A stretch of 64,000 bases of DNA from Micromonospora kangleipakensis. GTDB taxonomy: Bacteria; Actinomycetota; Actinomycetes; Mycobacteriales; Micromonosporaceae. The stretch spans positions 4,154,001-4,218,000 of the forward strand of contig NZ_SHLD01000001.1 in assembly GCF_004217615.1 (NCBI RefSeq). Direction: 5' to 3'. How positions within the stretch are numbered: the stretch's first letter is position 1; each line of letters starts with the position of its first letter. The notes under the pieces are model-generated. The model was not told the DNA's origin and did no database searches. It worked only from the letters and a program-made list of their open reading frames with translations. Position numbers and translations under genes: made by a program. Shown here piece after piece: positions 17,924 to 26,358 of this stretch.

Positions 17924-17941
17924 TGACTGACGGAACAGTCA
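17924..17941. promoter_or_regulatory. Putative TetR autoregulatory operator
   Basis: TGACTGACGGAACAGTCA forms inverted 6-base arms (TGACTG/CAGTCA) and matches the operator at 11236-11253 in arm sequence and total length of 18 bases. It lies just upstream of the tetR start. Confidence 0.72.
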
Positions 17942-17995
17942 GCGGCAGAGGCGGCGGCGGCAGCTCCCGGTGCCGGCGGCGGCGTGGCCCCGGCC

Positions 17996-20608
17996 TCAGG
18001 CGGGCGAGGGCTGTGCCTCCGCCAGGGAAAGCAGGAAGAAGCCATGACCGGCCACGCCGAGGTCGTATTCGCCTGACTCCTGCACCTTGGGGAACTCGGC
18101 GCCGCCCATCAGCTCCCGTGGCCCACGGCCGGCGTGGGAGGACAGGGCCAGCGTCGTCGTCTGTGGGTACCGGGAGAAGTTGAACAAGCACAGCACCTCG
18201 TCGTCGCGGTCGCCGCGGAGGAATGCGAGAACGGCCGGGTTGGTCGACCGGACGATGCGGCAGCCAGGGCGGGAGAACGCCGTCCAGGCGTGGCGGGTCT
18301 CGATCAGCTTCTCCACCACGTGCAGCAGGGAGGACCGTGCGCGGAGTTGGTTCTCCACGTTGACCGCCATGTAGCCGTAGATCGACTCGTGGATCAGCGG
18401 TGCCGGCAGGTTCTCCGGCTGTGCCACGGAGAAGCCACCGTTGCGGTCCGGTGCCCACTGCATCGGCGTGTGGACCGCCAGGTGACCCGGCAGCGACAGG
18501 TTCTCGCCCATGCCGATCTCGTCGCCGTAGTAGACGACCGGAACGCCGGGCATTGACAGCAGCAACGCGAAGGCGAGTTCGAGCTGCCCCCGGTCGTCGT
18601 TGAGCAGGCTGGCCGTCCGCCTGCGGATGCCGGCCGCGCCCCGCATGCGGGCCAACGGCGCGTAGGTGTGCAGCAGTTCGTCGCGTTCCCGATCATGCAG
18701 CAGGCCCAGCGACATCTCGTCCCCGTTGCGGAGAAACACCGCCCAGTGGCGGTCACCCGGCTGGTCACGCATCTGCGACAGCACCCGTGACACCGGCCGG
18801 TGCGTCTCACGCCGCATGGCGAGCAGCAGACTCGGCATGAGCGAGGCGTACATCACCAGGTGGCACTCGGGGTGCTCCTCGGTGCCGAAGTAGGAGCTGG
18901 CGCCCTCCGGCCAGTCCTCGCTCCACGCGATGATGATCCGGTTCGGGTATGTCGAGTCCATCCAGGACCGCAGCTCGCGCAGGTAGCTGTGCGTCTCGTC
19001 GAGTCCCTTGCTCGACGTGCCGGTGCGCTCGAACAGGTAGGGAACCGTGAGCAGGCGCAGGCCGTCGACCCCCTGCCGGAGCCAGAAGTCCATCACGTCA
19101 CGCATCGCGGCCAGCACCTCGGGCGCGTCATAGTTCAGGTCCGGCTCGTGCTTGCTGTAGCGGTGCCAGTAGTACTGTCGCCGGCTACCGTCGTACGTCC
19201 AACCCGCGCCACGGCTGCTGAGCGGCTCGTCCGCCTCGGCGTAGTCGTCGCCCGTGTCACTCCACACGTAGAAGTTCCCGTACGGGCCGTCCGGGTCGCT
19301 TCGGGAGGCCTCGAACCACGGATGCTGGTCGCTGGTGTGGTTGAGCACCAGGTCCAGCACCATCCGCAGGCCCTGCCGACGGGCGAGGGTGAGCAGCTCC
19401 AGCAGGTGCGACGGCTGTCCGAGGCCCTCGTCGATGGCCTCGAAGTCGGACGCCGCCCGACCATCACTCAGTGACGGTGACGCCATTATCGGGTTCAGCA
19501 GCAGGCAGTCCATCCCCAGCCGGCGCAGGTAGTCCAGCTTCTCGGTGATGCCGCGCAGGTCGCCGTGGCCGTCGCCGTCTGAGTCGTAGAAGAACCGTAC
19601 GTTCACCTCGTAGAACGTGCTGCCAGCCGCCCAGTTCGGGTCGCTTGGCGGCTCCGGGCCGGGATCGTCCTCGACCTCGGCGCGGGCGACGCGGAGGCGA
19701 CCCGACAGGGCCTGCCGCGCTCGCGCGGCCACGCGCTCCGCCGGGTCCCGCTCCAGGGTCTCGAGTGTCTCGAACGCGGCCACCAGCTGCTCGCGGGCCC
19801 GGTGGTTGCCGTGCGCCCAGTTGCTCAGCTCGTCCACGGCCAGCACCCGTGCCGACGCGAGCCCGCTCCGGGTGAGCGCGAGGAGGTCGCCCGGAATCAG
19901 CTCGGGCCGCCGGGGCGCGTTGCTGAGGATCAGGTCCCCGACGCCGGCGGCCCGCATCTGGGGGGTCTGCCGGCGTTCCCGGTCGACCATCCGTACAGCC
20001 GCGTACTCGAAGGCCTCCCGAACGCTGATGATCCCGTTGCCGTCGCGGTCGGCGGCGCCGGTCCGCAGCCCCTCGAGAAAGGGGCCGGAGAACGCGGACG
20101 GCAGCGCGTGCTGCTTGTAACCGTCACCCTCGTGGGCCAACTCGGTGGCCCCGGCGGACACCACGACGATGCGGCTGCGGTCCCCGCGTTGCTTGAGGTC
20201 GCCGAAGGCGCCTGCGTGGCAGCAGTCCAGGATCAGTACCAGCTCGCTGGCCCGGCACTCGTCGATCCAGTGCCGCAGCTCGTCTGTCGGGACCGCGGTC
20301 GGCGGAATGCGGTCCGGGTCCGTGTCGGAGGCAGTGAGGTAGAGGCGATGGCCGTCGTGCAGTCGCCCGTGGCCGGAGTAGTACACGAGCAGGAAGTCGT
20401 GGGGATCGGCGCTCTTCAGGAAGTCGTAGAGCGTCACCTGCGCGGTGTGTGAGTCCTCGTCGAGGCGGTCCCGGACGTCGTCGAAGGCGCCGAGCCCGGG
20501 ATCCCGGAGCAGCCGGGCCCAGTCCTTGAGGTCAATGGCGGGCGAGTCCAGGTCGGGCAGCGCTTCGCTGGCGTACGTGCCCACACCGATCAGGAGCGCG
20601 CGCTTCAC
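17996..20608 (-). CDS. Caspase-like protease fused to an inactive trehalose-synthase-like GH13 domain
   Basis: This 870-residue fusion starts at a GTG at 20608. Residues 1-230 are a caspase/peptidase C14 domain with catalytic His80 in VYYSGHGR and Cys130 in LILDCCHAGAF, plus an EF-hand-like DRDGNGIISVREAF. A helical linker (about 240-325) leads to a GH13 domain closest to trehalose synthase: FYEVNVRFFYDSDGDGHGDL, region I DLVLNHTSDQHPWF, and MPGVPVVYYGDEIGMG. The catalytic positions are lost: the nucleophile Asp of RLDAVPYL is Leu520 (RLLTVPYL), the acid Glu of LLAEANQWP is Trp562 (IIAWSEDWP), and NHDE is NGDE. The GH13 part is thus probably a sugar-binding pseudoenzyme. It lies 33 bases downstream of an EACC1 gene, the setting of actinobacterial protease effectors in conflict systems. 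Confidence 0.9.
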   Translation of the reverse strand: MKRALLIGVGTYASEALPDLDSPAIDLKDWARLLRDPGLGAFDDVRDRLDEDSHTAQVTLYDFLKSADPHDFLLVYYSGHGRLHDGHRLYLTASDTDPDRIPPTAVPTDELRHWIDECRASELVLILDCCHAGAFGDLKQRGDRSRIVVVSAGATELAHEGDGYKQHALPSAFSGPFLEGLRTGAADRDGNGIISVREAFEYAAVRMVDRERRQTPQMRAAGVGDLILSNAPRRPELIPGDLLALTRSGLASARVLAVDELSNWAHGNHRAREQLVAAFETLETLERDPAERVAARARQALSGRLRVARAEVEDDPGPEPPSDPNWAAGSTFYEVNVRFFYDSDGDGHGDLRGITEKLDYLRRLGMDCLLLNPIMASPSLSDGRAASDFEAIDEGLGQPSHLLELLTLARRQGLRMVLDLVLNHTSDQHPWFEASRSDPDGPYGNFYVWSDTGDDYAEADEPLSSRGAGWTYDGSRRQYYWHRYSKHEPDLNYDAPEVLAAMRDVMDFWLRQGVDGLRLLTVPYLFERTGTSSKGLDETHSYLRELRSWMDSTYPNRIIIAWSEDWPEGASSYFGTEEHPECHLVMYASLMPSLLLAMRRETHRPVSRVLSQMRDQPGDRHWAVFLRNGDEMSLGLLHDRERDELLHTYAPLARMRGAAGIRRRTASLLNDDRGQLELAFALLLSMPGVPVVYYGDEIGMGENLSLPGHLAVHTPMQWAPDRNGGFSVAQPENLPAPLIHESIYGYMAVNVENQLRARSSLLHVVEKLIETRHAWTAFSRPGCRIVRSTNPAVLAFLRGDRDDEVLCLFNFSRYPQTTTLALSSHAGRGPRELMGGAEFPKVQESGEYDLGVAGHGFFLLSLAEAQPSPA

Positions 20609-20641
20609 CGTGGGTGCCCACCGGGTCCGGACGCCGCTGCG

Positions 20642-21067
20642 TCACTCACCATCGACCTTCTGGGGCACGGCGGGCATGCCCTGCCGGGGCACCGACACCG
20701 ACTTGATGACCTCGGTCAGGGTCTTCTCCGACACGTCCCGCACGTCGATCTCGGTGCCGTCCGGGAGGCTCAGCCGCAGCCGCTTGCCCTTGTTGCGTTC
20801 CTGGTAGCGCTTGATGACCTCGGTCAGGTGCTTGATGTCCGCCGCCGCCCGCTTCGCGGTCGGATAGCTGAAGACGGCGAGGGTGAGTGCGCCGAAGATG
20901 GTGCTGACCGGATCTCGCGTCCCCGGCTCGGCCTCCTCGACGAGTTCCATCGCCTCGACACCCGGAACCTGGTTCAGGTGGTCCTTCAGATGGCGCGCCT
21001 GCTCGGCGAGTTCCTCATCGGTGACCGGCCCGTCGGGCACGACCCGCAAGATCAATCCATCGACCAT
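20642..21067 (-). CDS. Effector-associated constant component EACC1-like protein
   Basis: This 141-residue protein has an N-terminal alpha/beta part (MVDGLILRVVPDGPVTDEEL), a central hydrophobic helix (STIFGALTLAVFSYPTAKRA), and a C-terminal segment where a basic strand (RLRLSLPDGTEIDVRDVSEK) is followed by a helix. This is the pattern of the EACC1 family described in predicted NTP-dependent conflict systems of multicellular bacteria, where it accompanies varied effectors, often caspases or trypsins. It precedes the caspase fusion on the same strand with a 33-base gap, so the two probably form one unit. EACC1 is thought to link the effector to its activator; the mechanism is not established. 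Confidence 0.75.
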   Translation of the reverse strand: MVDGLILRVVPDGPVTDEELAEQARHLKDHLNQVPGVEAMELVEEAEPGTRDPVSTIFGALTLAVFSYPTAKRAAADIKHLTEVIKRYQERNKGKRLRLSLPDGTEIDVRDVSEKTLTEVIKSVSVPRQGMPAVPQKVDGE

Positions 21068-21281
21068 GATCTCATCGTTGCCGCTCCCGGTACGCCGTGC
21101 AAGGGTGCCAGCGGTGGGATCCCGCGCGGGCGCGGCAGCTTGGCCGGCGGTACGTCCGTCACCACCCGATCCGCCCCGAACGCGAGCGCTCGACGGCCGC
21201 GCGCGTGACGTACATCCGACAGGCCCGCGACGATGTCTACGTGGCCACGCCCGGCAGGATCCGTACGGGTGAGCGTGGTGT

Positions 21282-21782
21282 TCACGCGGGATGCCCCTGA
21301 TGATCGTTCCGCTGGCGGGCCACGTCGAGAAGCTGGTTGAGGGCTTCCCGCGACCTGCCCGTCGCCGTGGCGAGCACCCCGAGCGGGTCGGCGTGCCCGC
21401 GACCGGCCAGGTCGTCGAAGACGGCGAGCAGGTCGGACTCGAAGCCCTCGGCTGTCACACCACGTGCCTGCGCGAGCTCGGCGAGCCGGCCTTCGATGTA
21501 GCGGCGCACCATCACCTGGTACCCCCCGACGCTCGGCAGCTCGTGAAACTCGGCCACCATGTCGTCGACCTGCCGCGCGATCCGGTGGAGGACGGCCGAC
21601 GTGACACCACGCCCCCGACCGTCGGGCGCCGCGTCGTCGGCGACCCGGATGACGACCTCGTCCGGCCCGCTGATCTCGGCCGATCCGCCGTCGGCGTGCC
21701 ACCGTGCCGTGACGAAGCAGCCGTTGTCCTCGCGGGACAGCTCAACCGACCGCGATGCGTGACCGTGATTCTCCTGGGACAT
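21282..21782 (-). CDS. Hypothetical protein upstream of the EACC1-caspase pair
   Basis: This 166-residue protein is not recognised. The ATG at 21782 (MSQENHGHASRSVELSRED) has GAGAGG about 5 bases upstream; the open frame extends 9 codons further but with no better site. The N-terminal half has beta-strand character (CFVTARWHADGGSAEISGP, EVVIRVAD). The middle is helical (AVLHRIARQVDDMVAEFHEL). The C-terminal end holds two helical stretches with Leu/Ala periodicity (EALNQLLDVARQRN). It lies 214 bases upstream of EACC1 on the same strand and could belong to the same operon. Confidence 0.65.
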   Translation of the reverse strand: MSQENHGHASRSVELSREDNGCFVTARWHADGGSAEISGPDEVVIRVADDAAPDGRGRGVTSAVLHRIARQVDDMVAEFHELPSVGGYQVMVRRYIEGRLAELAQARGVTAEGFESDLLAVFDDLAGRGHADPLGVLATATGRSREALNQLLDVARQRNDHQGHPA

Positions 21783-21865
21783 CCCGCACCTCTCGTTCCA
21801 GCGCCTCATGGGCGCCTCTTGGCCGGCCGCGGTGGCGGCCGGTGTAATCCGTTGCGCCGCCCGGC

Positions 21866-22071
21866 TCAGGGCGTCGGGGTGGCCGCGCCCACGACGCTGC
21901 CGAAGAAGACCATGACCGTGAAGGCGATCATCGGGGCGACGAAGACGTAGCCCAGGACCAGACCGGCGACCGCCATGCCGTGCCCCGACCTCGCGCCGTC
22001 CCGGGTTTCCCGCAGGGCGATGTGGCCGAGAATGACGGCCAGGGGTCGGGGCCGGGCTGCGGGTAGGTCAT
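21866..22071 (-). pseudogene. Frameshifted DUF4190-like membrane protein
   Basis: An ATG at 22069-22071 overlaps the preceding stop (ATGA) and begins MTYPQPGPDPW, a typical opening of DUF4190 proteins. The rest of the family, LAVILGHIALRETRDG then HGMAVAGLVLGYVFVAPMI to a TGA at 21866-21868, is in another frame. The span is 206 bases, not a multiple of three. It looks as though an internal deletion removed the first membrane helix and joined the two parts out of frame. It is last in the run with the AAA ATPase and its small partner. Confidence 0.55.
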
Positions 22072-22496
22072 CGTTCGGGTTCCGTTCTTCGGTCGAGTTG
22101 GGTGAGCAGGAAGCTCACCTCGGTGTGCAGGCGACGCAGCTCAGCGGCCGTCGGCGCCAGCTCGTAGCAGTGGTGGTGGGCGGCGGTCGACAGGGTCGCC
22201 CAGGTGAACGCGATCCGGCGGGCGACACCGACGCCGGGCCCGAGCCGGCCGCGCAGCATCAGCTGCTTCGCCCGGCCCTGCCGGCACGAGGCAACCGTCG
22301 GCTTGACCCGCCGCCAGTAGGCGTCGATGCCGCCCTCGAGCGCGAGCCGGATCAGGCAGGCGCACGCCCGCGGCCACCAGCCGGCGGTCACCGCGGCCGC
22401 GCCGAGGGCGCCGGCGCCGCGCAGCAGCTGGTCGGCCGCCGCCAGGCAGCGCTGCGGCGTCGGCGCGGCCACCCGGGCACCTCCACCGGCGCTCAC
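22068..22496 (-). CDS. Small helical partner protein of the AAA ATPase
   Basis: This 142-residue protein starts at a GTG (22494-22496) that overlaps the stop of the AAA ATPase gene, so the pair is translationally coupled. It is almost entirely helical. The conspicuous segment is WATLSTAAHHHCYELAPTAAELRRL, with three consecutive His, preceded by a basic helix (YWRRVKPTVASCRQGRAKQ). The all-helical make-up recalls HEPN-like proteins, but the RxxxxH motif of HEPN nucleases is not evident. It probably works with the ATPase; function unknown. Confidence 0.7.
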   Translation of the reverse strand: MSAGGGARVAAPTPQRCLAAADQLLRGAGALGAAAVTAGWWPRACACLIRLALEGGIDAYWRRVKPTVASCRQGRAKQLMLRGRLGPGVGVARRIAFTWATLSTAAHHHCYELAPTAAELRRLHTEVSFLLTQLDRRTEPER

Positions 22497-24928
22497 GACA
22501 GGGCCGCCGCGAGGTGGCGGGCGTCCGCGACCAGGCCGGGCAGGTCCGCCAGGTACGCCCCGTGCACGCCCTCCTTGCACGCCTTGTACGCGCCCACCGC
22601 CCGCGACCCGTGCCGGCGACTCAGATACCCGAGCACGTCACCGCCCCGGTCCGCGTTGTCGAAGACCGCCAACGCGACGGTGGTGGTCAGCCGCCGGGAC
22701 GCGTCCACGATGGCCGCCTCGATCCGGTGGTGCGGCACCCCGCGGGCCACCCGCTGCCGCCACACGATCCGGTGGCAGCTCGCTTCGATCGCCGAGCGGC
22801 ACAGCTCCGCGACCACCGGACCGCGCACCTCGGCGGCGATCTCCTCGTTGCGCGACAGCGCGTACGCGTCGTCCAGGTAGCGGGTCACCGGGTCGGAGCC
22901 CGGCCGCAGCGTCACCACCGACCGCTCGGCGCGGCTCACCTCGACGATCCGGGCCTGGCCCAGGTTCAGCCGTTCCACCGCCTCGGGCAGCCGGGTGTCG
23001 TGGGTGAAGACCACCACCTGCCGCTGCTCGGCCAGCTCGGCGAAGACCCGCGCCAGCCCGTCGACCTTCGACGGGTCCATGCTCTGCACCGGGTCGTCGA
23101 CCACGATGAACCGGAACGGGCTCTCCGGCGCGCAGCCGCGCGGCAGGAACGTCGCCAGCCCGAGCGCCTGCATCTCGCCCTGGCTCATCACGCCCAGCGC
23201 GGTGCCGTTGTCGGTGCCGTCGACGCTGACCGGGAAGACCACCCGTCGCCGGGTGTTCGCCCCCTCCAGGGTCATCGCCCCGAGCTCGACGTTGCTCTCC
23301 TGGCGCAGCTGCGCCCAGATCCGCTGCGACTGCTCGGCGAACGGCGCCACCCGCTGGTTGCGCAGCTCGGTCGCCGTGGCCTTCAACCAGTTCCGGGCGG
23401 CCTTCAGCCGGGCGAAGGTCCGCTCCCGCTCCGGCAGCCGCCCGGCGGCGACCAGCCAAGCCCGCAGGCCGGCCGCCGCGGCCTGCCAGCCGGTGTCACG
23501 CAGGCAGAGCAGGCCTTTCGCGTACGAGCGGAGGTCCGCCGCCGCCGCGACGACCGCCGGATACCGGGCGCTCAGGTGCTCGGCGAGCTCCTCCGGCCCG
23601 CCGGGGGCCAGTCGCAGCGCCGCCACGGCGTCGTGCAGCCTGGCCAGTGGCACGTCCGGCGCGTCCGCGTCGGGCACGTCCAGGTCGTCGATCAGGTGGT
23701 GGGCCCGCTGCACCAGCGTGTTGAGCCGGGCGGCGGTGGCCTGCGCGGCCAGCGTCCGATCCCGCAGCTCGTCCAGCGTCGCGGCGGCCCGCGTCCGCCA
23801 GTCCCCGTCGAGCCGGCCCGTGGCGCAGACCGGGCACGAGCCGTCTCCCCGGTCGTCGTGGTGCTCGATGGCCAGCCGCAGCAGCTCCGCGCTGCGCAGC
23901 GACGCCCGCGAGCGTCCTCCGTCGTGGCGACGGGCGTTCACGGCGGCGTCCCGCAGCTGCCCGGCGAGCCCGGTCACCTGGTCGGCGTCGGGCAGCGACA
24001 GGGCGGCCAGCCGCCGGCACAGCAGCACGGTCGCGTCGGCGGTCGGATCGTCCGGCTCGTCGAGGATCGCGGCAAGCGCCGCCAGGTCCGGCCGGTTGGC
24101 GGCGAGCAGCCCGGCCGCCCGCCGGGCCCGGTCGTCGTCCACCTCCCCGAGCAGCCCGATGAGGGCGGCGCGCTGGGCGCGTACCTCCCTGATGGCCGCG
24201 TCGACGGGCCGGGCGGCGGCCATCAGCCGCCGGTCGGCGTCGGTGATCGCCTCCAGGCCGAGGATGGCGAAGAGCGCGTCGAAGAGCTGGCTCTGCGTGC
24301 CGGCGGCGAGCCGCCCCAGCTCGGCCGCGGTGAGGAACGGCCGGTAGAGCCCCAGCGGCCGGGCCAGACCCAGCTCGTCGAGGTCCGCGTGGCGGCCGTG
24401 CGCGCTGGTCACCGTGGTCGTCGCGTCGCCCAGCTCGCCGCCGGCCGACCAGGACCGCACGACCCGGGTCGGCGTGGCGGCGCCGTCGACGCGCAGCTCG
24501 ACGGCGATCCGGCACACCTCCGGGTGGTGCAGGTTGCGCCACCCGGTACGCCAGACGCTGTTGCGGTCCGCCCACCGGGCGCTGTCTCCGGTCAGCGCCA
24601 GCTCCACCGCCTCGGCGAAGCTCGACTTGCCGGAGCCGTTGCGGCCGACCACCACGGTCAGCCCCGGGCCCGGCTCGATGGCGAGGGTGCGCTCCGGGCC
24701 GACGCCGCGGAAGCCGGCGACGGTGACCGACGAGAGCCAGATCCGCTCCTGCGGCTGGTCCGCCGCCGGACGCTGCGGCTCCAACGCGGTCGGCTCGCCG
24801 GCGAGCGCCGCGTCCAGGTCGGCCTCGCCGCTGAGCGCGGCGAGGACCACGTCGGCGGTGTCATCGGGTACGCGGTCGGCGGCGAGCCGGTCGAAGATCA
24901 GCTCGACCAGGGGTTCGGTGCGGTTCAT
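22493..24928 (-). CDS. Rad50/SMC-like AAA family ATPase with zinc-hook motif
   Basis: This 811-residue protein starts at the ATG at 24928, which has GGAGGT 6 bases upstream; the frame is open further up but lacks family sequence. The N-terminal ATPase lobe has WLSSVTVAGFRG and Walker A GRNGSGKSSF (about 95-104). The middle is long helical/coiled sequence interrupted at about residue 363 by CPVC, the Rad50 zinc-hook consensus. The C-terminal lobe has the signature SQGEMQALGLATFLP, Walker B FIVVDDPVQSMD and an H-loop VVVFTHD. The last 150 residues form an extra helical domain. Such ATPases occur in phage-defence systems (RloC-like) as well as repair. The overlap with a small partner favours a two-gene defence unit. 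Confidence 0.88.
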   Translation of the reverse strand: MNRTEPLVELIFDRLAADRVPDDTADVVLAALSGEADLDAALAGEPTALEPQRPAADQPQERIWLSSVTVAGFRGVGPERTLAIEPGPGLTVVVGRNGSGKSSFAEAVELALTGDSARWADRNSVWRTGWRNLHHPEVCRIAVELRVDGAATPTRVVRSWSAGGELGDATTTVTSAHGRHADLDELGLARPLGLYRPFLTAAELGRLAAGTQSQLFDALFAILGLEAITDADRRLMAAARPVDAAIREVRAQRAALIGLLGEVDDDRARRAAGLLAANRPDLAALAAILDEPDDPTADATVLLCRRLAALSLPDADQVTGLAGQLRDAAVNARRHDGGRSRASLRSAELLRLAIEHHDDRGDGSCPVCATGRLDGDWRTRAAATLDELRDRTLAAQATAARLNTLVQRAHHLIDDLDVPDADAPDVPLARLHDAVAALRLAPGGPEELAEHLSARYPAVVAAAADLRSYAKGLLCLRDTGWQAAAAGLRAWLVAAGRLPERERTFARLKAARNWLKATATELRNQRVAPFAEQSQRIWAQLRQESNVELGAMTLEGANTRRRVVFPVSVDGTDNGTALGVMSQGEMQALGLATFLPRGCAPESPFRFIVVDDPVQSMDPSKVDGLARVFAELAEQRQVVVFTHDTRLPEAVERLNLGQARIVEVSRAERSVVTLRPGSDPVTRYLDDAYALSRNEEIAAEVRGPVVAELCRSAIEASCHRIVWRQRVARGVPHHRIEAAIVDASRRLTTTVALAVFDNADRGGDVLGYLSRRHGSRAVGAYKACKEGVHGAYLADLPGLVADARHLAAALS

Positions 24929-25060
24929 CAGGCGACCTCCGACGGCTGCTGATGCGGGTTCGGGGAGGGCGTGCGGGCCGGCGGTTCCGGCTCGTGCCGG
25001 TCCGCCGATGGTGGTGGTGCGCCGAGGCTGCAAAATTGCTTGTCGTCTATAGATCGGCGG

Positions 25061-25180
25061 TCAGGCCGCCAGCGCAACATGCCCGTCGCGCAGGAACGCC
25101 TCGACCAGGTCGTGCGCCCGGGGGCGTACGTCGAACGGCTCCTCGACCCGGCGGCGCGCCATGTGCGCCACGCTGTCGGC
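25061..25180 (-). pseudogene. 3' remnant of a second RNase H-like gene
   Basis: Reading the reverse strand to a TGA at 25061-25063 gives HMARRRVEEPFDVRPRAHDL then VEAFLRDGHVALAA, closely matching the C-terminus of the intact RNase H-like protein at 25540-26358 (HMARRRLDETFDVRPRAHAL). Only the last 38 or so codons survive. This is a decayed tandem copy. Confidence 0.8.
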
Positions 25181-25539
25181 CGGGCTCCGAGGCCGAGGGG
25201 CTGGTCATGGGGTTGGCGTGCTGCCCACGGCCCTGCCGTCGTCCGCGCAGCCGGTCACGGCGGCGGTCGCCAGCGCGGCGGCGAGCTAAAGGCCGACCGG
25301 TGGGCGCGGGGACAGTCCAGGCCCTGCCCAGGGCGTGCCCGGCGTGCGGTTGCGGAGGGCCGGATCGTGGCGGGAGATGGTCATGGTCGCCTCCAGGCGC
25401 GTGGTGTCCGCGGGTCGACGCGTCGTCGACCCGCCCGGTCGCGGGGCTGAGGAAGGAAGTGCTGCTGGGGTGCTGTGGAGCTGATGTCGTCAATGAATCG
25501 GCCGGCAGCGACGGCCGACCGGTCCCGGACGGTCGGAGG
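25181..25539. other. Mosaic intergenic segment: decayed gene fragments and a duplicated promoter region
   Basis: There is no intact gene here. Around 25477-25503 the sequence matches the region upstream of the intact RNase H-like gene (about 26411-26437; both contain CTGATGTCGT and GAATC near GGCCGGC), as if the promoter of the lost copy remains. Around 25215-25289 the reverse strand reads LAAALATAAVTGC and then a stop 13 residues later, a lipoprotein-signal-like scrap with no start codon. Confidence 0.5.
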
Positions 25540-26358
25540 TCAGCGGGTCAGGCTGGCGTGCCAGTCCCGCAGGAACGCGTCGACCAGGGCGTGCGCCCGC
25601 GGGCGCACGTCGAACGTCTCGTCGAGCCGGCGGCGGGCCATGTGGCACAGGCCGTCGGCGGCCTCGTTGAGGGCGTGGCCCGCGTGCCCCTTGACGTGCT
25701 GGAAGCACAGGTCCGGCCGCTGGCCCACCGCCTCGGCGAGCCGGACCAGGGTGGGCTGGGCGGACCACCGGCGTGCACGCAGGTTGTACCCGGCCGGCAT
25801 CGCCCCGGTGTCGCCGGCCTGCCAGCGGTGCAGGTACCGCAGGGCGACGAGGCTGTCCAGCAGCACCGTCATCCCCGCGGGCACCTCGTCGTACGCCGAC
25901 AGCAGGAACTCCACCGCCCGCAACTCGTTGATCAGCACCCGGGAGACACCGGTCGGGTCGAGGCGGCCGGTGCCCCGGCTGCGCAGGCCGTAGTGGCCGT
26001 CGCTGCCGACGTACCCGATGCCGCCGGCGCGGCCCTTCCAGCTGGCGTCGGTCGCGGCGACGAGCGGCGCGGACGTCCCCGCCCAGCGGCCGACCCGGCC
26101 GCGACCGCGCTGCTGGTCCGGCTGGTGCCGGCAGGCCGTGCCGTGCCGCGTGGTCAGCCGCTCGGCCGCGTCCAGCAGGTGCTGCGTCGAGCTCAGCTCG
26201 TCGTAGTGGGCGGCGGTGAGGGCGAGGTTCAGGGCGTCGCCGATCTGCTGGCAGTCGTCGCAGCGGGTGGGGCGGACGTAGGCGCGCAGGGCGACCGCGC
26301 GGTCGTGCAGGGGAATGGGGAGCAGGTGCAGGGCGCGGAGGAACTCATCGGGACGCAC
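25540..26358 (-). CDS. RNase H-fold protein
   Basis: This 272-residue protein has an N-terminal helical region of about 95 residues (with a CDDC pair) and an RNase HI-type domain. The four acidic catalytic positions are visible as Asp104 (VAATDASWKG), Glu145 (LINELRAVEFLL), Asp168 (TVLLDSLVAL) and Asp235 (LNEAAD), with the conserved His225 in HVKGHAGHALNEAAD. It could cut the RNA strand of RNA-DNA hybrids. The start ATG is the first in frame. A gutted copy of the same gene lies directly downstream, so the locus has undergone tandem duplication and loss. It sits in a defence island; a defence role is only inferred. Confidence 0.85.
   Translation of the reverse strand: MRPDEFLRALHLLPIPLHDRAVALRAYVRPTRCDDCQQIGDALNLALTAAHYDELSSTQHLLDAAERLTTRHGTACRHQPDQQRGRGRVGRWAGTSAPLVAATDASWKGRAGGIGYVGSDGHYGLRSRGTGRLDPTGVSRVLINELRAVEFLLSAYDEVPAGMTVLLDSLVALRYLHRWQAGDTGAMPAGYNLRARRWSAQPTLVRLAEAVGQRPDLCFQHVKGHAGHALNEAADGLCHMARRRLDETFDVRPRAHALVDAFLRDWHASLTR

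Noticed and set aside
22514..24952. An 812-codon plus-strand frame opposite the AAA ATPase
   Set aside because: The minus strand carries Walker A, Walker B and zinc-hook motifs. The plus frame is composed of His/Gly/Arg/Pro runs typical of mirror frames.
25047..25493. A 148-codon minus-strand frame as a gene
   Set aside because: Its frame differs from the RNase H-like remnant it overlaps, and it has no family-like sequence. The segment is a mosaic of decayed fragments.
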